NCBI GenBank assembly: GCA_964620345.1
Contig: CAZUHK010000009.1
Coordinates: 1-38,304, forward strand
Reading direction: 5' to 3'
Length of the DNA: 38,304 nt
Source of the DNA: CAZUHK01 sp964620345
Lineage (GTDB): Bacteria; Planctomycetota; Phycisphaerae; Phycisphaerales; Zrk34
The translations under genes were made by a program, and so were the position numbers. This document shows positions 1 through 8,090 of the stretch, piece after piece (within the stretch, counting starts at the first letter, position 1; each line of letters opens with the position of its first letter). The notes under the pieces were generated by a model, which was given only the letters and a program-made list of their open reading frames with translations, made no database searches and was not told where the DNA came from.

Positions 1-396
1 TCCAAGCGGTTTAAGCCGTGGCTTTTTACGATTGCGGCGAACAAGGCACGGGACATGCGGCGTCGGCGATCGCGTCGGCCGGCGGCGCCGCTGTCGGCGC
101 CGGTGGGCGAGGCCGAGGGCCAGACCTTCGCCGATTTTCTCGAAGCCGACCTGCCCGACCCCGGCGAGGCGATGGCCGAGGCCGACACCGCCGCGCGGGT
201 ACGAACGGCCGTGGCGGAATTGCCCGATCATCTGCGGGAGATCCTGCTGCTGGCGTACTTTCAGAAGTTTGCCTACCAGGAGATCGCCGAGGTGCTGGGC
301 ATTCCTCTGGGCACGGTCAAGAGCCGGCTGCACGCGGCGGTCGGAGCGTTCGGACAAAAATGGAAATCTTCGAACCCCGGCGAGGGCCGGACGTAG
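1..396 (+). CDS. ECF-family RNA polymerase sigma factor (5' partial)
   Basis: The reading frame is open from base 1, so the start lies outside the window. The first residues read FKPWLFTIAANKARDMRRRR, the typical end of sigma-70 region 2 (WLFTIA..K.RD) that contacts the -10 element and core polymerase. The C-terminal half is a clear region 4: LPDHLREILLLAYFQKFAYQEIAEVLGIP followed by GTVKSRLHAA, the helix-turn-helix that reads the -35 element. It directs core polymerase to a small regulon. The next gene on the same strand, 108 bases on, encodes a membrane protein with a cytoplasmic N-terminus, the usual arrangement for a sigma factor and its inhibitor. The family call is secure; the subgroup and target genes cannot be read here. 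Confidence 0.9.
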   Translation, partial: SKRFKPWLFTIAANKARDMRRRRSRRPAAPLSAPVGEAEGQTFADFLEADLPDPGEAMAEADTAARVRTAVAELPDHLREILLLAYFQKFAYQEIAEVLGIPLGTVKSRLHAAVGAFGQKWKSSNPGEGRT

Positions 397-504
397 AATC
401 GCCAGAGGCAAATCGCCGCTGAGGGCATTTGGGAGACCCGTCAGGCCGCCCGAGCGTCCGGTAAACAGCACCCCAAGGCGAACGACATAGAGGTTTTTGC
501 CCCG

Positions 505-1485
505 ATGAACGATCCATCCGACACCGGTCTTTGCCCCGCCGATCAGCAGGCCCTGGACGCCTTGCTGGCCGCGGGGTTTGATGTCAGCAAAGTCCCGGCC
601 GAGCATCGCGATCGCGCCCGGTGCCTCGGCCGGCTGCTGGGCCTGCTCGAAACGCTGCCGGCCGAAGAGCCGGGCGACCTGGTCGTGCAGCGCACGCTTG
701 AGGCCGTGGCCCGGGCCCGGCAGACCCAGCGTGCCGCGGCGGCCCCACCACCGGCCGGCGGCGAGAACGAGCGGGCCCTGCCGTTCCGCTGGCCCGACAT
801 GGCGGCGGTGGCGGCGATGGTGCTGATCGCGCTCTCGCTGGCCCTGCCGATGCTCAACCACAGCCAGGAGCAGGCGCGGCAACTGGCCTGTCAGGCCAAC
901 CTCGCCACCGCGGGCATGGGCTTTGGGCGATACGCCGCGGCCCACGGCGGCGCCCTGCCGGCCGTCGCCGCCCACTCCGGCCACACCTGGTGGGACACCA
1001 ACACCTTCAACCAGGATGGCTCGACCCGTTCCAACTCCGCCCATTACTTCCTGCTGATCCGCACCGGCTACGCCTCGCCCCGGCAACTGACCTGCGCCGC
1101 GCAGGAACACGGAACGACGCTCGTCCGCATCTCACGCGACGCCCGCGACTGGCCCAACCGACAGGCGATCCCCTTCAGTTACGCCAACCTCTTCGCCCAG
1201 CAAAAGCCCACGTGGGACGGGCCCCGCCGCGTGATCCTGGTCGATCGCAATCCGCTGTTCGTCACCGACAAGGGCATGGTCGCAAGCGTCGATCCGCAGG
1301 CGATCAGCCCACGCCACGCCGCGCTGGGCGTGCAGAACGTGCTGTTCAGCGATGGCAATGTCGCCGCGATCGATCGCCCCGTCCTCGACAACGGCGACAA
1401 CATCTGGCAGCTCAAAGGCCACGACGGCGTCTACACCGGCACCGAAACCCCCGACGATCAGTCCGACACCTTCGTCGTCCCCTGA
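505..1485 (+). CDS. Membrane anti-sigma-like protein with DUF1559-like C-terminus
   Basis: A 326-residue protein that starts just after an ECF sigma factor gene. Residues 1-95 are hydrophilic and predicted cytoplasmic, with an Ala/Pro-rich linker near 77-87. One membrane segment spans about 97-117 (MAAVAAMVLIALSLALPML). The outer part (about 118-326) has the flavour of planctomycete pseudopilin-like DUF1559 proteins: after the helix come QARQLACQANLATAGMGF and, near the end, a His (271) followed by NVLFSDGNV, resembling the H-X-DG signature of that family. By position it is probably the membrane partner of the sigma factor. No zinc-binding HxxxCxxC anti-sigma motif is visible, so the inhibitory role is inferred from gene order. 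Confidence 0.6.
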   Translation: MNDPSDTGLCPADQQALDALLAAGFDVSKVPAEHRDRARCLGRLLGLLETLPAEEPGDLVVQRTLEAVARARQTQRAAAAPPPAGGENERALPFRWPDMAAVAAMVLIALSLALPMLNHSQEQARQLACQANLATAGMGFGRYAAAHGGALPAVAAHSGHTWWDTNTFNQDGSTRSNSAHYFLLIRTGYASPRQLTCAAQEHGTTLVRISRDARDWPNRQAIPFSYANLFAQQKPTWDGPRRVILVDRNPLFVTDKGMVASVDPQAISPRHAALGVQNVLFSDGNVAAIDRPVLDNGDNIWQLKGHDGVYTGTETPDDQSDTFVVP

Positions 1486-1506
1486 TCCACCCTCGCCCCC
1501 CTCAAG

Positions 1507-1533
1507 CCAAGCCAGAGCGCAGCGGCGGCTTGG
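1507..1533 (+). terminator. Terminator-like hairpin after the anti-sigma-like gene
   Basis: CCAAGCC (1507-1513) and GGCTTGG (1527-1533) form a 7-bp stem with a 13-base loop, 22 bases after the stop codon. No T-run follows, so this is a weak candidate. Confidence 0.25.
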
Positions 1534-1644
1534 GTCCGCCCCACCCTTTACCCCGTACTCGTCCTCGCACCTCGTAAACGTCCTCGCGATCCCGCCAATC
1601 GACGGCCCAAGCCGAGTACGAGTGCGAATCGAAGAGCCGGGCAC

Positions 1645-1673
1645 TTCCCAGCCGCCGCTGGTTTCCATATCAT
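1645..1673 (+). promoter_or_regulatory. Candidate promoter for purE
   Basis: TTCCCA (1645-1650), a 17-base spacer and TATCAT (1668-1673) form a sigma-70-like pair with a weak -35 and a good -10. The -10 ends only 7 bases before the purE ATG, so transcription would begin at or very near the start codon. No Shine-Dalgarno sequence precedes the ATG, consistent with a leaderless transcript. Confidence 0.35.
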
Positions 1674-1680
1674 CGGCCTC

Positions 1681-2208
1681 ATGCACACGCCCAACAGCGA
1701 TCGTGTCGAGGTCATCATCCTCATGGGATCCGACAGCGACTGGGATGTGATGAGCAAGTGCCACGATCTGCTGCACGAGTTTGAGATTTCTCACGAGGTT
1801 CACGTCGCCAGCGCCCACCGCACCCCCGCGCGGGTGCTGCAGATCGTGGAAGGGGCGCCTGAGAAAGGCGTGAAGGTGTTCATCTGTGCCGCGGGCATGG
1901 CGGCACACCTGGGCGGGGTCGTCGCGGCACACGCCCATTGCCCGACCATCGGCGTGCCGATGAAGGGCGGGATGATGGACGGCCTGGACGCCCTGCTTTC
2001 GACCGTGCAGATGCCGCCGGGCGTGCCGGTCGCGACCGTCGGCGTCGGCGCGGCCGGCGCCAAGAACGCCGCCATCCTCGCGGCGCAGATCATCGGCCTG
2101 ACCGACCAGACCACCGCCGCGCGCGTCGCCGACTATCGCGCCGCCCAGACCGCCGTCGTCGCTGAAAAGAACGCCAAGCTGCAAGAGAAAATGAAACAAC
2201 ACGACTGA
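1681..2208 (+). CDS. purE: N5-carboxyaminoimidazole ribonucleotide mutase PurE (class I)
   Basis: A 175-residue cytosolic enzyme of purine biosynthesis that converts N5-CAIR to CAIR. Family motifs appear in order: LMGSDSDW (14-21), SAHRTP (44-49, with the conserved His 46), AGMAAHLGGVVAAH (71-84, with His 76), PTIGVP (88-93), GLDALLSTVQMPPGVPVATV (101-120) and NAAILAAQI (129-137). These histidines and the AAHLGG loop match class I (bacterial) enzymes rather than the class II AIR carboxylase type. The length is normal for the family. PurK, which often follows PurE, is absent here; the next gene is a TIM-barrel protein. The ATG at 1681 has no clear ribosome binding site. Confidence 0.95.
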   Translation: MHTPNSDRVEVIILMGSDSDWDVMSKCHDLLHEFEISHEVHVASAHRTPARVLQIVEGAPEKGVKVFICAAGMAAHLGGVVAAHAHCPTIGVPMKGGMMDGLDALLSTVQMPPGVPVATVGVGAAGAKNAAILAAQIIGLTDQTTAARVADYRAAQTAVVAEKNAKLQEKMKQHD

Positions 2209-2299
2209 CGCCGCCAGAACACCCAGGGCCCCGGCGATACAAGGTTCCAGACCCATGGCCTCTTGAGTTGCCGGCGGTTCAACCCGGAAAGGACTCACG

Positions 2300-3088
2300 A
2301 TGAAGATTGGCATTTGTGCCGGCCCCGAGCAGGCCCCCGCGTTCAAGGCCGCCGGCGGCGACTATCTCGAAGCCAACGTGCAGGGCTTGCTCAAGCCCGG
2401 AGACGACGACGCGGCGTTTGAAGCATCCCGCCGCGCCGCCGACGACTGCCCCCTGCCCATCCTCGCGGCTAACTGCTTCCTGCCCGGCGACCTGCCGTCG
2501 ACCGGCAAGGACTACGCCCCCGCGGCGATCATCGATTACGCCACCGTCGCCTTCGCCCGCGCCAAGCAGATCGGCATCGAACACATCGTCTTCGGCTCCG
2601 GCGGCTCACGCGGGCTCAAAGACGACTTTCCCTACGACGAAGCCATCGATCAATTCGTCGACCTGTGCAGGCAGCTCGGTCCCATCGCGGCCGATCAGGC
2701 CGTGGTCATCGTGATCGAACCGCTGAGGCACCAGGAGTGCAACTTCATCAACACCGTCGCCGAGGGCGCGAGGATCTGCGAGCGGATCGGGCACCCGAGC
2801 GTGCAACTGCTGGCCGATGTGTACCACATGCTCCAGAACGATGAGCAGGCCCAGAGCATCGTCGATGCCGGTGCGTACCTGAGGCACGCCCACCTGGCGG
2901 AGATGAACGACCGCACCTGCCCGGGCATCGAGGGCGCCGATTTCGTGCCCTTTTTCAGGGCATTCAAGCAGGCCGGGTACACCGGCAACATCAGCATCGA
3001 AGGCAAGTGGCCCCACGGCGTGGAGCTCGACGGCGACAAGGCCGTGTCGATCCTGCGCGAGCAGATGGCCGAGGCGGGAATCGTGTGA
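2300..3088 (+). CDS. Xylose isomerase-like TIM barrel (sugar epimerase/isomerase family)
   Basis: A 262-residue protein starting at an ATG preceded by GGAAAGG. It has the alternating strand/helix layout of the AP-endonuclease-2/xylose-isomerase-like barrel. Likely metal ligands sit at strand ends as in the family: Glu 140 (VIVIEPL), Asp 173 and His 176 (LADVYHML), His 198 (LRHAHLAE) and Glu 234 (ISIEGKW). Such proteins isomerise or epimerise keto-sugars or act on inositol derivatives, usually with a divalent metal. No signal peptide is present, so it is cytosolic. Its neighbours, purE and a NYN protein, give no substrate clue. The fold is well supported; the substrate is unknown. Confidence 0.8.
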   Translation: MKIGICAGPEQAPAFKAAGGDYLEANVQGLLKPGDDDAAFEASRRAADDCPLPILAANCFLPGDLPSTGKDYAPAAIIDYATVAFARAKQIGIEHIVFGSGGSRGLKDDFPYDEAIDQFVDLCRQLGPIAADQAVVIVIEPLRHQECNFINTVAEGARICERIGHPSVQLLADVYHMLQNDEQAQSIVDAGAYLRHAHLAEMNDRTCPGIEGADFVPFFRAFKQAGYTGNISIEGKWPHGVELDGDKAVSILREQMAEAGIV

Positions 3089-3092
3089 CGCC

Positions 3093-3158
3093 GATTGTCG
3101 ATCGACCGAACGGGCCAAGCGTCTGGGGTGCCCAACGACGATCTGAAAATCGACAATC
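3093..3158. repeat. Intergenic inverted repeat with 10-bp arms
   Basis: GATTGTCGAT (3093-3102) and ATCGACAATC (3149-3158) are perfect inverted arms separated by 46 bases. They fill the gap between the TIM-barrel gene and the NYN gene. The right arm ends 11 bases before the next ATG and lies in an A-rich stretch unlike the surrounding GC-rich DNA. It could be a dispersed intergenic repeat or an RNA stem that affects translation. Confidence 0.4.
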
Positions 3159-3168
3159 AAAAATCCTC

Positions 3169-3618
3169 ATGTCCCTCATCATCGACGCCTACAACGTGCT
3201 GCACTGCACGCACACGCTGCCCGAGCGGTGGGCGCTGATGTCGGCAACGGACCTGTGCCGGGCGCTGGAGCAAAGCCGCTGGGCGGGTTCGAGCATGGCG
3301 GTGGTGTGCGATGGCAAGCCCAAGCCGGACGAGGGTGAGTACACCGGGCCGGTGCGGCTGATCTACTCGGGGCCGGGCAAAGACGCCGACAGCGTGATCG
3401 AGCAGTTGATCGCCGCCGATCACGGGCCGCGCGATCTGACGGTGGTGTCCAACGATCGCCGGGTGATTGCCGCGGCCAGGCGCCGCCGCGCCCGGCCGAT
3501 GAGCGCCGAGGATTTTCTCCGTCAGCTCGTCGCCGACGCCTCGGGCGACCACAGCACCCCACCCCGCCGCGACATGGGCGACACCGATGAGTGGATGAAG
3601 GCATTCGGCTTCGAATGA
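3169..3618 (+). CDS. NYN/PIN-like (YacP family) RNA-binding or nuclease protein
   Basis: A 149-residue protein. The start at 3169 was chosen because the family opens directly with the first strand, here MSLIIDAYNVLH; in-frame sequence upstream is not protein-like. The acidic centre of a PIN/NYN fold is visible: Asp 6 and Asn 9 (IDAYN), Asp 48 (VVCDG), Asp 72 and Asp 74 (GPGKDADSVIEQLI) and Asp 96 (TVVSNDRRV). YacP/Rae1-type proteins cleave RNA, in one known case mRNA on the ribosome. The C-terminal tail ends in DEWMKAFGFE, a short amphipathic stretch common in such proteins. There is no good ribosome binding site. The fold call is firm; nuclease activity is inferred. Confidence 0.8.
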   Translation: MSLIIDAYNVLHCTHTLPERWALMSATDLCRALEQSRWAGSSMAVVCDGKPKPDEGEYTGPVRLIYSGPGKDADSVIEQLIAADHGPRDLTVVSNDRRVIAAARRRRARPMSAEDFLRQLVADASGDHSTPPRRDMGDTDEWMKAFGFE

Positions 3619-3651
3619 GCGTCGTTCACCACCGCACGAGCCGCCCGCCGA

Positions 3652-4623
3652 TCAGAACTTCACCTTCACCGCCGCGCGCACGTAGGGCATGTCGTCGACC
3701 TCCGTCTCGGCGGTGGTGTCCAGCGCGTGGAAGCCGTGGCTGAATTCCTGGTCGAACGCGAAGCCACCGGCGACCTCGAAGTCGATTCGCTTGTTCGGAA
3801 TCCACTTCACACCGCCCTCGATGCGGCGCTGTTCGAAGAACACGCGGTCGTTGTCGCGCGCCGCGTCGAGGTGGAATGAATCGAAACGGTTTTCGAACGA
3901 CGCGAACAACCGCCACTCGCGCGCCAGGGCGAACTGCGCCTTGATGTCCAGCTTCAGCGGCGGGGCGACGGTGACGTTGATGAACAGCGGAGCCGCCGGG
4001 CGCCAGAACAGCGTGCTGAACGGCAGGCCCAGCGTGTAAACCAGCCGGTCGCTTTCCACCACGCGGTAGGCCACCGCGGGCAGCGGGATGTCGGGGAAGA
4101 CCGCGCGGTTGCCATCGTAGTTGAGCATGACCAGCCACGAGCGCTTTTCATCGACCTTGTACGTGCCGATCGCGGTGGCGTGGCCGTACCAGGCGTCGCC
4201 GTCGGAGTAGGGCGCGTCGCCGGCGAAGCCGACACCGGCGACCAGGTCGAACGTCCAGCCCTCCCACGATCCAATGCGTCCGCCGGCCGCGAGGCGCTGG
4301 TCGGTCAGGTCGTCGGGGATCCTCGGGTCCGGCGAGTCGATGTCCATGACCAGCACGTCCACACCGATCGCCAGGCCGTGCTGGCTGTCGGGATCGAAGC
4401 GGACGCGGCCCCGACCTTCGTAGATGTTCAGGTCGAAGTCCGCGTCGTTCTCGGTCTCGCCGGCGCCGAAGATCGTCGCGTCGAAGCGACCCTCGAACAG
4501 ATGCGTGCCCGGGTCGCGCTCCATCCGCCAAGGCCTCATGACCAGCCCCGGGCCGGCCTGGGCCAGCACGCTCGAACCCAAGCCGCCGATCAGCAGCACG
4601 ATGAGCAGGATGCGATACATCAT
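3652..4623 (-). CDS. Predicted outer-membrane beta-barrel protein
   Basis: About 323 residues, starting at a double ATG (4623/4620) with GGGAGG directly upstream; the second ATG has the better spacing. The N-terminus MMYRILLIVLLIGGLGSSVLAQA is a clear signal peptide. The mature part is rich in alternating hydrophobic and polar strands with aromatic girdle residues (for example WRLFASFENRFDSFHLDAA) and ends in VRAAVKVKF, an outer-membrane-type C-terminus ending in Phe. It resembles the DUF6268-like barrels of planctomycetes, but I cannot assign a substrate. It ends 33 bases from the convergent NYN gene and starts about 370 bases from the divergent secretin gene. Confidence 0.65.
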   Translation of the reverse strand: MMYRILLIVLLIGGLGSSVLAQAGPGLVMRPWRMERDPGTHLFEGRFDATIFGAGETENDADFDLNIYEGRGRVRFDPDSQHGLAIGVDVLVMDIDSPDPRIPDDLTDQRLAAGGRIGSWEGWTFDLVAGVGFAGDAPYSDGDAWYGHATAIGTYKVDEKRSWLVMLNYDGNRAVFPDIPLPAVAYRVVESDRLVYTLGLPFSTLFWRPAAPLFINVTVAPPLKLDIKAQFALAREWRLFASFENRFDSFHLDAARDNDRVFFEQRRIEGGVKWIPNKRIDFEVAGGFAFDQEFSHGFHALDTTAETEVDDMPYVRAAVKVKF

Positions 4624-4852
4624 CCTCCCATGTTCGCCGAACCTCGGGCCGGCCGCAACGGGTACCGCCGGGAATCTGGAAGGGGCCCGCCGGCATCCGC
4701 TCACGGCCCGCCGGCCAAGCCCGTCGCAGACCACCGCTGCGCGGCAAGCCCCAACCCGACGACAGCGCGAATGCCCCGGGGCCTGTGCTGCGACCAGTTC
4801 GCCGCGTCATACACGACGCTCTTGTTGAGCATGGACACGGCCTAAACCCGCC

Positions 4853-4881
4853 TTGCGTCAGTGTGGGCAGACACTTACACT
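4853..4881 (+). promoter_or_regulatory. Candidate promoter for the secretin gene
   Basis: TTGCGT (4853-4858), a 17-base spacer and TACACT (4876-4881) give a plausible sigma-70-type promoter about 110 bases upstream of the secretin ATG. It lies in the divergent gap between the beta-barrel gene and the secretin gene. No other strong pair was seen in this gap. Confidence 0.4.
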
Positions 4882-4990
4882 ACGCCGTCAAGTAAGCAGA
4901 GGCGTTCTCGACATCCAAAGAGTTCCCCGCCCGATCACGGCCTCGAACGCTCCGTCCATAGTTCGTGGGATGTGAACCTGGAGACCACTA

Positions 4991-7939
4991 ATGCAGTTGC
5001 CATTGCCCCGCGTCCGAATCGCATCGGTTCTGTTTTTGTCGATGCTGATGTGTATCGCCACGCCGGCGTTTGCACAGAACGAATCCGCCAGCGCCTTGCT
5101 CCAGCAGGGTTTGGAACACCTGAACAACGGGCTTTGGACCCAAGCCCGCGACACGCTGGCGAAGGTCGATCGCGGCGAGCTGGACGACCAGGGCCGGCAG
5201 GCACTCGACACGGCGCTGGACCGGGTCGAGGCGTATTTCGACAACCGCGCCGCCGTGGAGCCGGCCGCCGCGCCGATCGCTCCGGCGCTGGAAGATGACC
5301 GCGCCGCCGAACCACGGGCCGATCAACCGGCCCCCCGGCCGGTCGCCGCGACCGACCAAGCGCAAGCCCCGGAGCACTCGGTGATCGCCGATGCCCGCGC
5401 GCTGCGCGCCCAGGAGCTGGTCGCCAAGGGCATGGAGGCCGAGAAGGCCGGCAACTACAACGAGGCCCGCAGCCACTACGAGCAGGCCCTGGCGATCTGG
5501 CCGAGCGATGAGGATGCGGTCGCCGGTGCCCAGCGCGTGCGGATGCTGCTGAACCAGGACACCGGTGGGGGCCAGGGCGTGCTGGGTTCGGTGGTGCAGA
5601 GCCAGAAGCTCAAGCTCGAACGCGCCAAAGCGCGCTACGACCTTCGCCTTCAGGAAGCCCAACAGGCCGAGGACGCCGGCAATTACGACAAGGCGATCGA
5701 CGCGGCGACGGTGGCCAAGAACATCGTCGACATGAACCGCCAGTACTTCCCCGAGCAGGAGTGGCGCGAGAAGCGTGAGCGTGCCGCGGCGCTGGCCGAC
5801 CGGCTCAAGTCCCAGAAGGAGCTGTCGCGCATCGAGATGCTTGAGCAGGAGCAGGCGAGCATCAGACAGCAGGCCCAGGCCGAACGCACCGCCGCCCAGG
5901 CACAGGCCCACGATCGCATCCAGGAGCTGCTCCGCCGCGCCCGCGACCTGTCCCGCGAACGCAAGTACGAGCAGTCCATCGAGCAGATCGACCAGATCCT
6001 CTTCATCGATCCCAACAACGCCGCGGCGAAGTACATGAAGGATCTGATCACCGATCAGATGATTCAGCTCCGCTGGGACGAGCTTCGGGCCAAGCGCGGC
6101 GTGGAAACGGCGCGGATACGCCTGCAGCACATGTCGGACATGATCCCCCACTCGGACCTGATCGTGTACCCGCCGGACTGGCCGGAGCTGACCTTCCGCC
6201 GCCTCTCGGCCCAGGATCAGTCGCTGGACAGCGAGGCCGACCGCATCGCCCGCGAAAAGCTGCAACAGCCGGTCCCCGTCGAGTTCAAGGCCAACAAGTT
6301 CGAGAACGTCATCGAATACATGCGGACGGTGACCGGCGCCAACTTCTTCGTGCAATGGCGCTCGCTCGAAGCCGCGGGCATCGACCGCGAGACGCCGGTC
6401 ACCATGCAGTTGCAGAACGTCCCGGCCGAGAAAGCCCTGCGACTGGTGCTCGACGAGGCCGGCGGCGAACTGGTCAAGCTCGGCTTCACCATCGACGACG
6501 GCGTGATCGTCATCGCCACCCAGGAGTTTTTGTCCCAGAAGACCGATCTGCGGACCTACGACATCAAGGACCTGGTCGTGCAGATCCCCAGCTTCGCCGA
6601 CGCGCCGGAGTTCGACCTGAACCAGATCGCGTCGGACACCGGCGGCGGCGGGGGCGGCGGCCAGAGCATCTTCGAAGACATCGACGACACCGATGCCGAC
6701 GCCCTGCCCCGCTCCGAGCGGATCGCCCAGATCATGGACCTGGTGCGAAACTCCATCGACCCGGAGAACTGGCGCAGCGCCGGCGGCCTGACCTCCAGCA
6801 TGGAAGAACTCAACGGCACGCTCATCGTCAACACCACCAGCGAAAACCATTCGGCGATCACTTCGCTGCTGGGCAAGCTCCGCGAGCAGCGGGCCCTGCA
6901 GATCGCCGTCGAGAGCCGCTTCCTCTTCGTCACCCAGAACTTCCTCGAAGAGGTGGGCATCGACGTGGACTTCGCCCTGGAGTTCGACGACGACGACCGG
7001 CCAAGCTTCCTCGCGAACAACCCCACGGCCTTCAACGCCTCGAACACACAAACCCAAAGTAGCAAAACGGGGGTTCAGGGATCGCTGGGTGATGCGCTGA
7101 GCACCGCGGCGCTGACGATCGGCGTCCCTTCTACTGCTGCTGCTGCGGGCGTGACGGGCATCGGCTTCCTCATCGACGACCTGCGCGTGGATGTGCTGAT
7201 CCGCGCCACTCAGGCAGACAGCCGCAACATCACCGTCAACACCCCACGGATCACCTTCTTCAACGGCCAGCGGGCCTACGTCACCGTCAGCCGGCAGCTC
7301 GCGTTCGTCTCCGACCTCGAACCGGTCGTGGCGACCAACTCCGTCGCGTTCGACCCGGAAATCGACGTGGTCTCTTCCGGCATCGTGCTCGACGTGGAAG
7401 GCACGATCTCGGCCGACCGGCGGTACGTGACGCTGACCGTCCGCCCCTCGCTGGCACAGTTGACCAACATCCGAAACTTCGTCGTCTTCGGCGGCATCAC
7501 GCAAGGCGGCGACGGGATCGACAACGACGGCGACGGCCAGATCGACGAAGAGCAGCCCGATGGCATCGATAACGACGGCGACGGCCAGATCGACGAGGAC
7601 ATCGGCACCCCCGCCGGCGGCGGCGGGCTGGGAAACACCGGCTTCATTCAGCAGCCGGAAATCCAGCTCACCTCCCTCCGCACCAGCGTGAGCGTGCCGG
7701 ACAAGGGCACGTTGCTGCTGGGTGGCCAGCGGCTGACCGGCGAGGTCGAGATCGAATCCGGCGTGCCGGTGCTCAGCAAGATCCCGCTGATCAACCGCCT
7801 GTTCACCAACCGCTCGATGGCCCGCGATGAACGGACGCTGCTGATCTTCATCAAGCCGACCATCATCGTCCAGAGCGAGGAAGAGGACCGGCTGTTCCCC
7901 GGCCTCAACCAGTCGCCCGGCCTTTACACCGCCCCGTAA
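4991..7939 (+). CDS. Secretin (GspD/PilQ family) with N-terminal TPR-like region
   Basis: A 982-residue outer-membrane channel of a type II secretion or type IV pilus machine. The start is preceded by TGGAGACC. Residues 1-29 are a signal peptide ending TPAFAQ. About 30-330 is helical with TPR-like repeats (for example AGNYNEARSHYEQALAIWP) and a coiled stretch. About 425-515 is a short secretin/TonB N-domain (NVIEYMRTVTGANFFVQW). An N1-like domain follows, holding GTLIVNTTSENHSAITSLL. The secretin core runs to about 960, with the signature VPVLSKIPLINRLFT and the closing strand ERTLLIFIKPTII. Two unusual features are a Gly-rich loop (GGGGGG near 553) and a tandem Ca-binding-type insert at about 841-870 inside the core. 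The PilM-like cluster 4.3 kb downstream probably serves the same machine. Confidence 0.92.
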   Translation: MQLPLPRVRIASVLFLSMLMCIATPAFAQNESASALLQQGLEHLNNGLWTQARDTLAKVDRGELDDQGRQALDTALDRVEAYFDNRAAVEPAAAPIAPALEDDRAAEPRADQPAPRPVAATDQAQAPEHSVIADARALRAQELVAKGMEAEKAGNYNEARSHYEQALAIWPSDEDAVAGAQRVRMLLNQDTGGGQGVLGSVVQSQKLKLERAKARYDLRLQEAQQAEDAGNYDKAIDAATVAKNIVDMNRQYFPEQEWREKRERAAALADRLKSQKELSRIEMLEQEQASIRQQAQAERTAAQAQAHDRIQELLRRARDLSRERKYEQSIEQIDQILFIDPNNAAAKYMKDLITDQMIQLRWDELRAKRGVETARIRLQHMSDMIPHSDLIVYPPDWPELTFRRLSAQDQSLDSEADRIAREKLQQPVPVEFKANKFENVIEYMRTVTGANFFVQWRSLEAAGIDRETPVTMQLQNVPAEKALRLVLDEAGGELVKLGFTIDDGVIVIATQEFLSQKTDLRTYDIKDLVVQIPSFADAPEFDLNQIASDTGGGGGGGQSIFEDIDDTDADALPRSERIAQIMDLVRNSIDPENWRSAGGLTSSMEELNGTLIVNTTSENHSAITSLLGKLREQRALQIAVESRFLFVTQNFLEEVGIDVDFALEFDDDDRPSFLANNPTAFNASNTQTQSSKTGVQGSLGDALSTAALTIGVPSTAAAAGVTGIGFLIDDLRVDVLIRATQADSRNITVNTPRITFFNGQRAYVTVSRQLAFVSDLEPVVATNSVAFDPEIDVVSSGIVLDVEGTISADRRYVTLTVRPSLAQLTNIRNFVVFGGITQGGDGIDNDGDGQIDEEQPDGIDNDGDGQIDEDIGTPAGGGGLGNTGFIQQPEIQLTSLRTSVSVPDKGTLLLGGQRLTGEVEIESGVPVLSKIPLINRLFTNRSMARDERTLLIFIKPTIIVQSEEEDRLFPGLNQSPGLYTAP
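7511..7597 (+). repeat. Tandem repeat encoding two DGIDNDGDGQIDE Ca-binding loops
   Basis: Two near-identical 39-base units (7511-7549 and 7559-7597, period 48 bases) each encode DGIDNDGDGQIDE, separated by EQP. Such Asp/Asn-rich loops resemble the calcium-binding loops of thrombospondin type 3 or EF-hand-like repeats. They sit in frame inside the secretin core. Confidence 0.85.
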
Positions 7940-7952
7940 CCCTCGCCCCCAC

Positions 7953-7983
7953 CGAGGCGGGGCCTCCTTCGGGCCTCGCCTCG
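7953..7983 (+). terminator. Terminator-like GC-rich hairpin after the secretin gene
   Basis: CGAGGCGGGGCC (7953-7964) pairs with GGCCTCGCCTCG (7972-7983) with one mismatch and a 7-base loop, 13 bases after the stop codon. There is no T-run. Confidence 0.45.
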
Positions 7984-8002
7984 CTTGCGTCGCACGCCGC
8001 TC

Positions 8003-8031
8003 TGGCCGCGATACACCGCCGCGGCTATGAT
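8003..8031 (+). promoter_or_regulatory. Candidate promoter for the STAS/RsbW-like trio
   Basis: A strong -10, TATGAT (8026-8031), lies 17 bases after a weak -35, TGGCCG (8003-8008). It is about 60 bases upstream of the first STAS gene and after the secretin hairpin, so the trio may be transcribed on its own. Confidence 0.35.
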
Positions 8032-8090
8032 GCGGATCACTGTCGCCCCGATGCCCGATTTCACCGACCGACCCGTCACAGGAGCTTGCG

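Noticed and set aside
1554..1620. CGTACTCG / CGAGTACG inverted arms between the anti-sigma-like gene and purE
   Set aside because: Only 8-bp arms with about 50 bases between; not convincing as a structure beyond chance in this DNA.
4988..7504. Long open frame of 838 codons antisense to the secretin
   Set aside because: It mirrors the codon pattern of the secretin in GC-rich DNA, has a His/Asp/Val/Gly-rich composition and no domain motifs.
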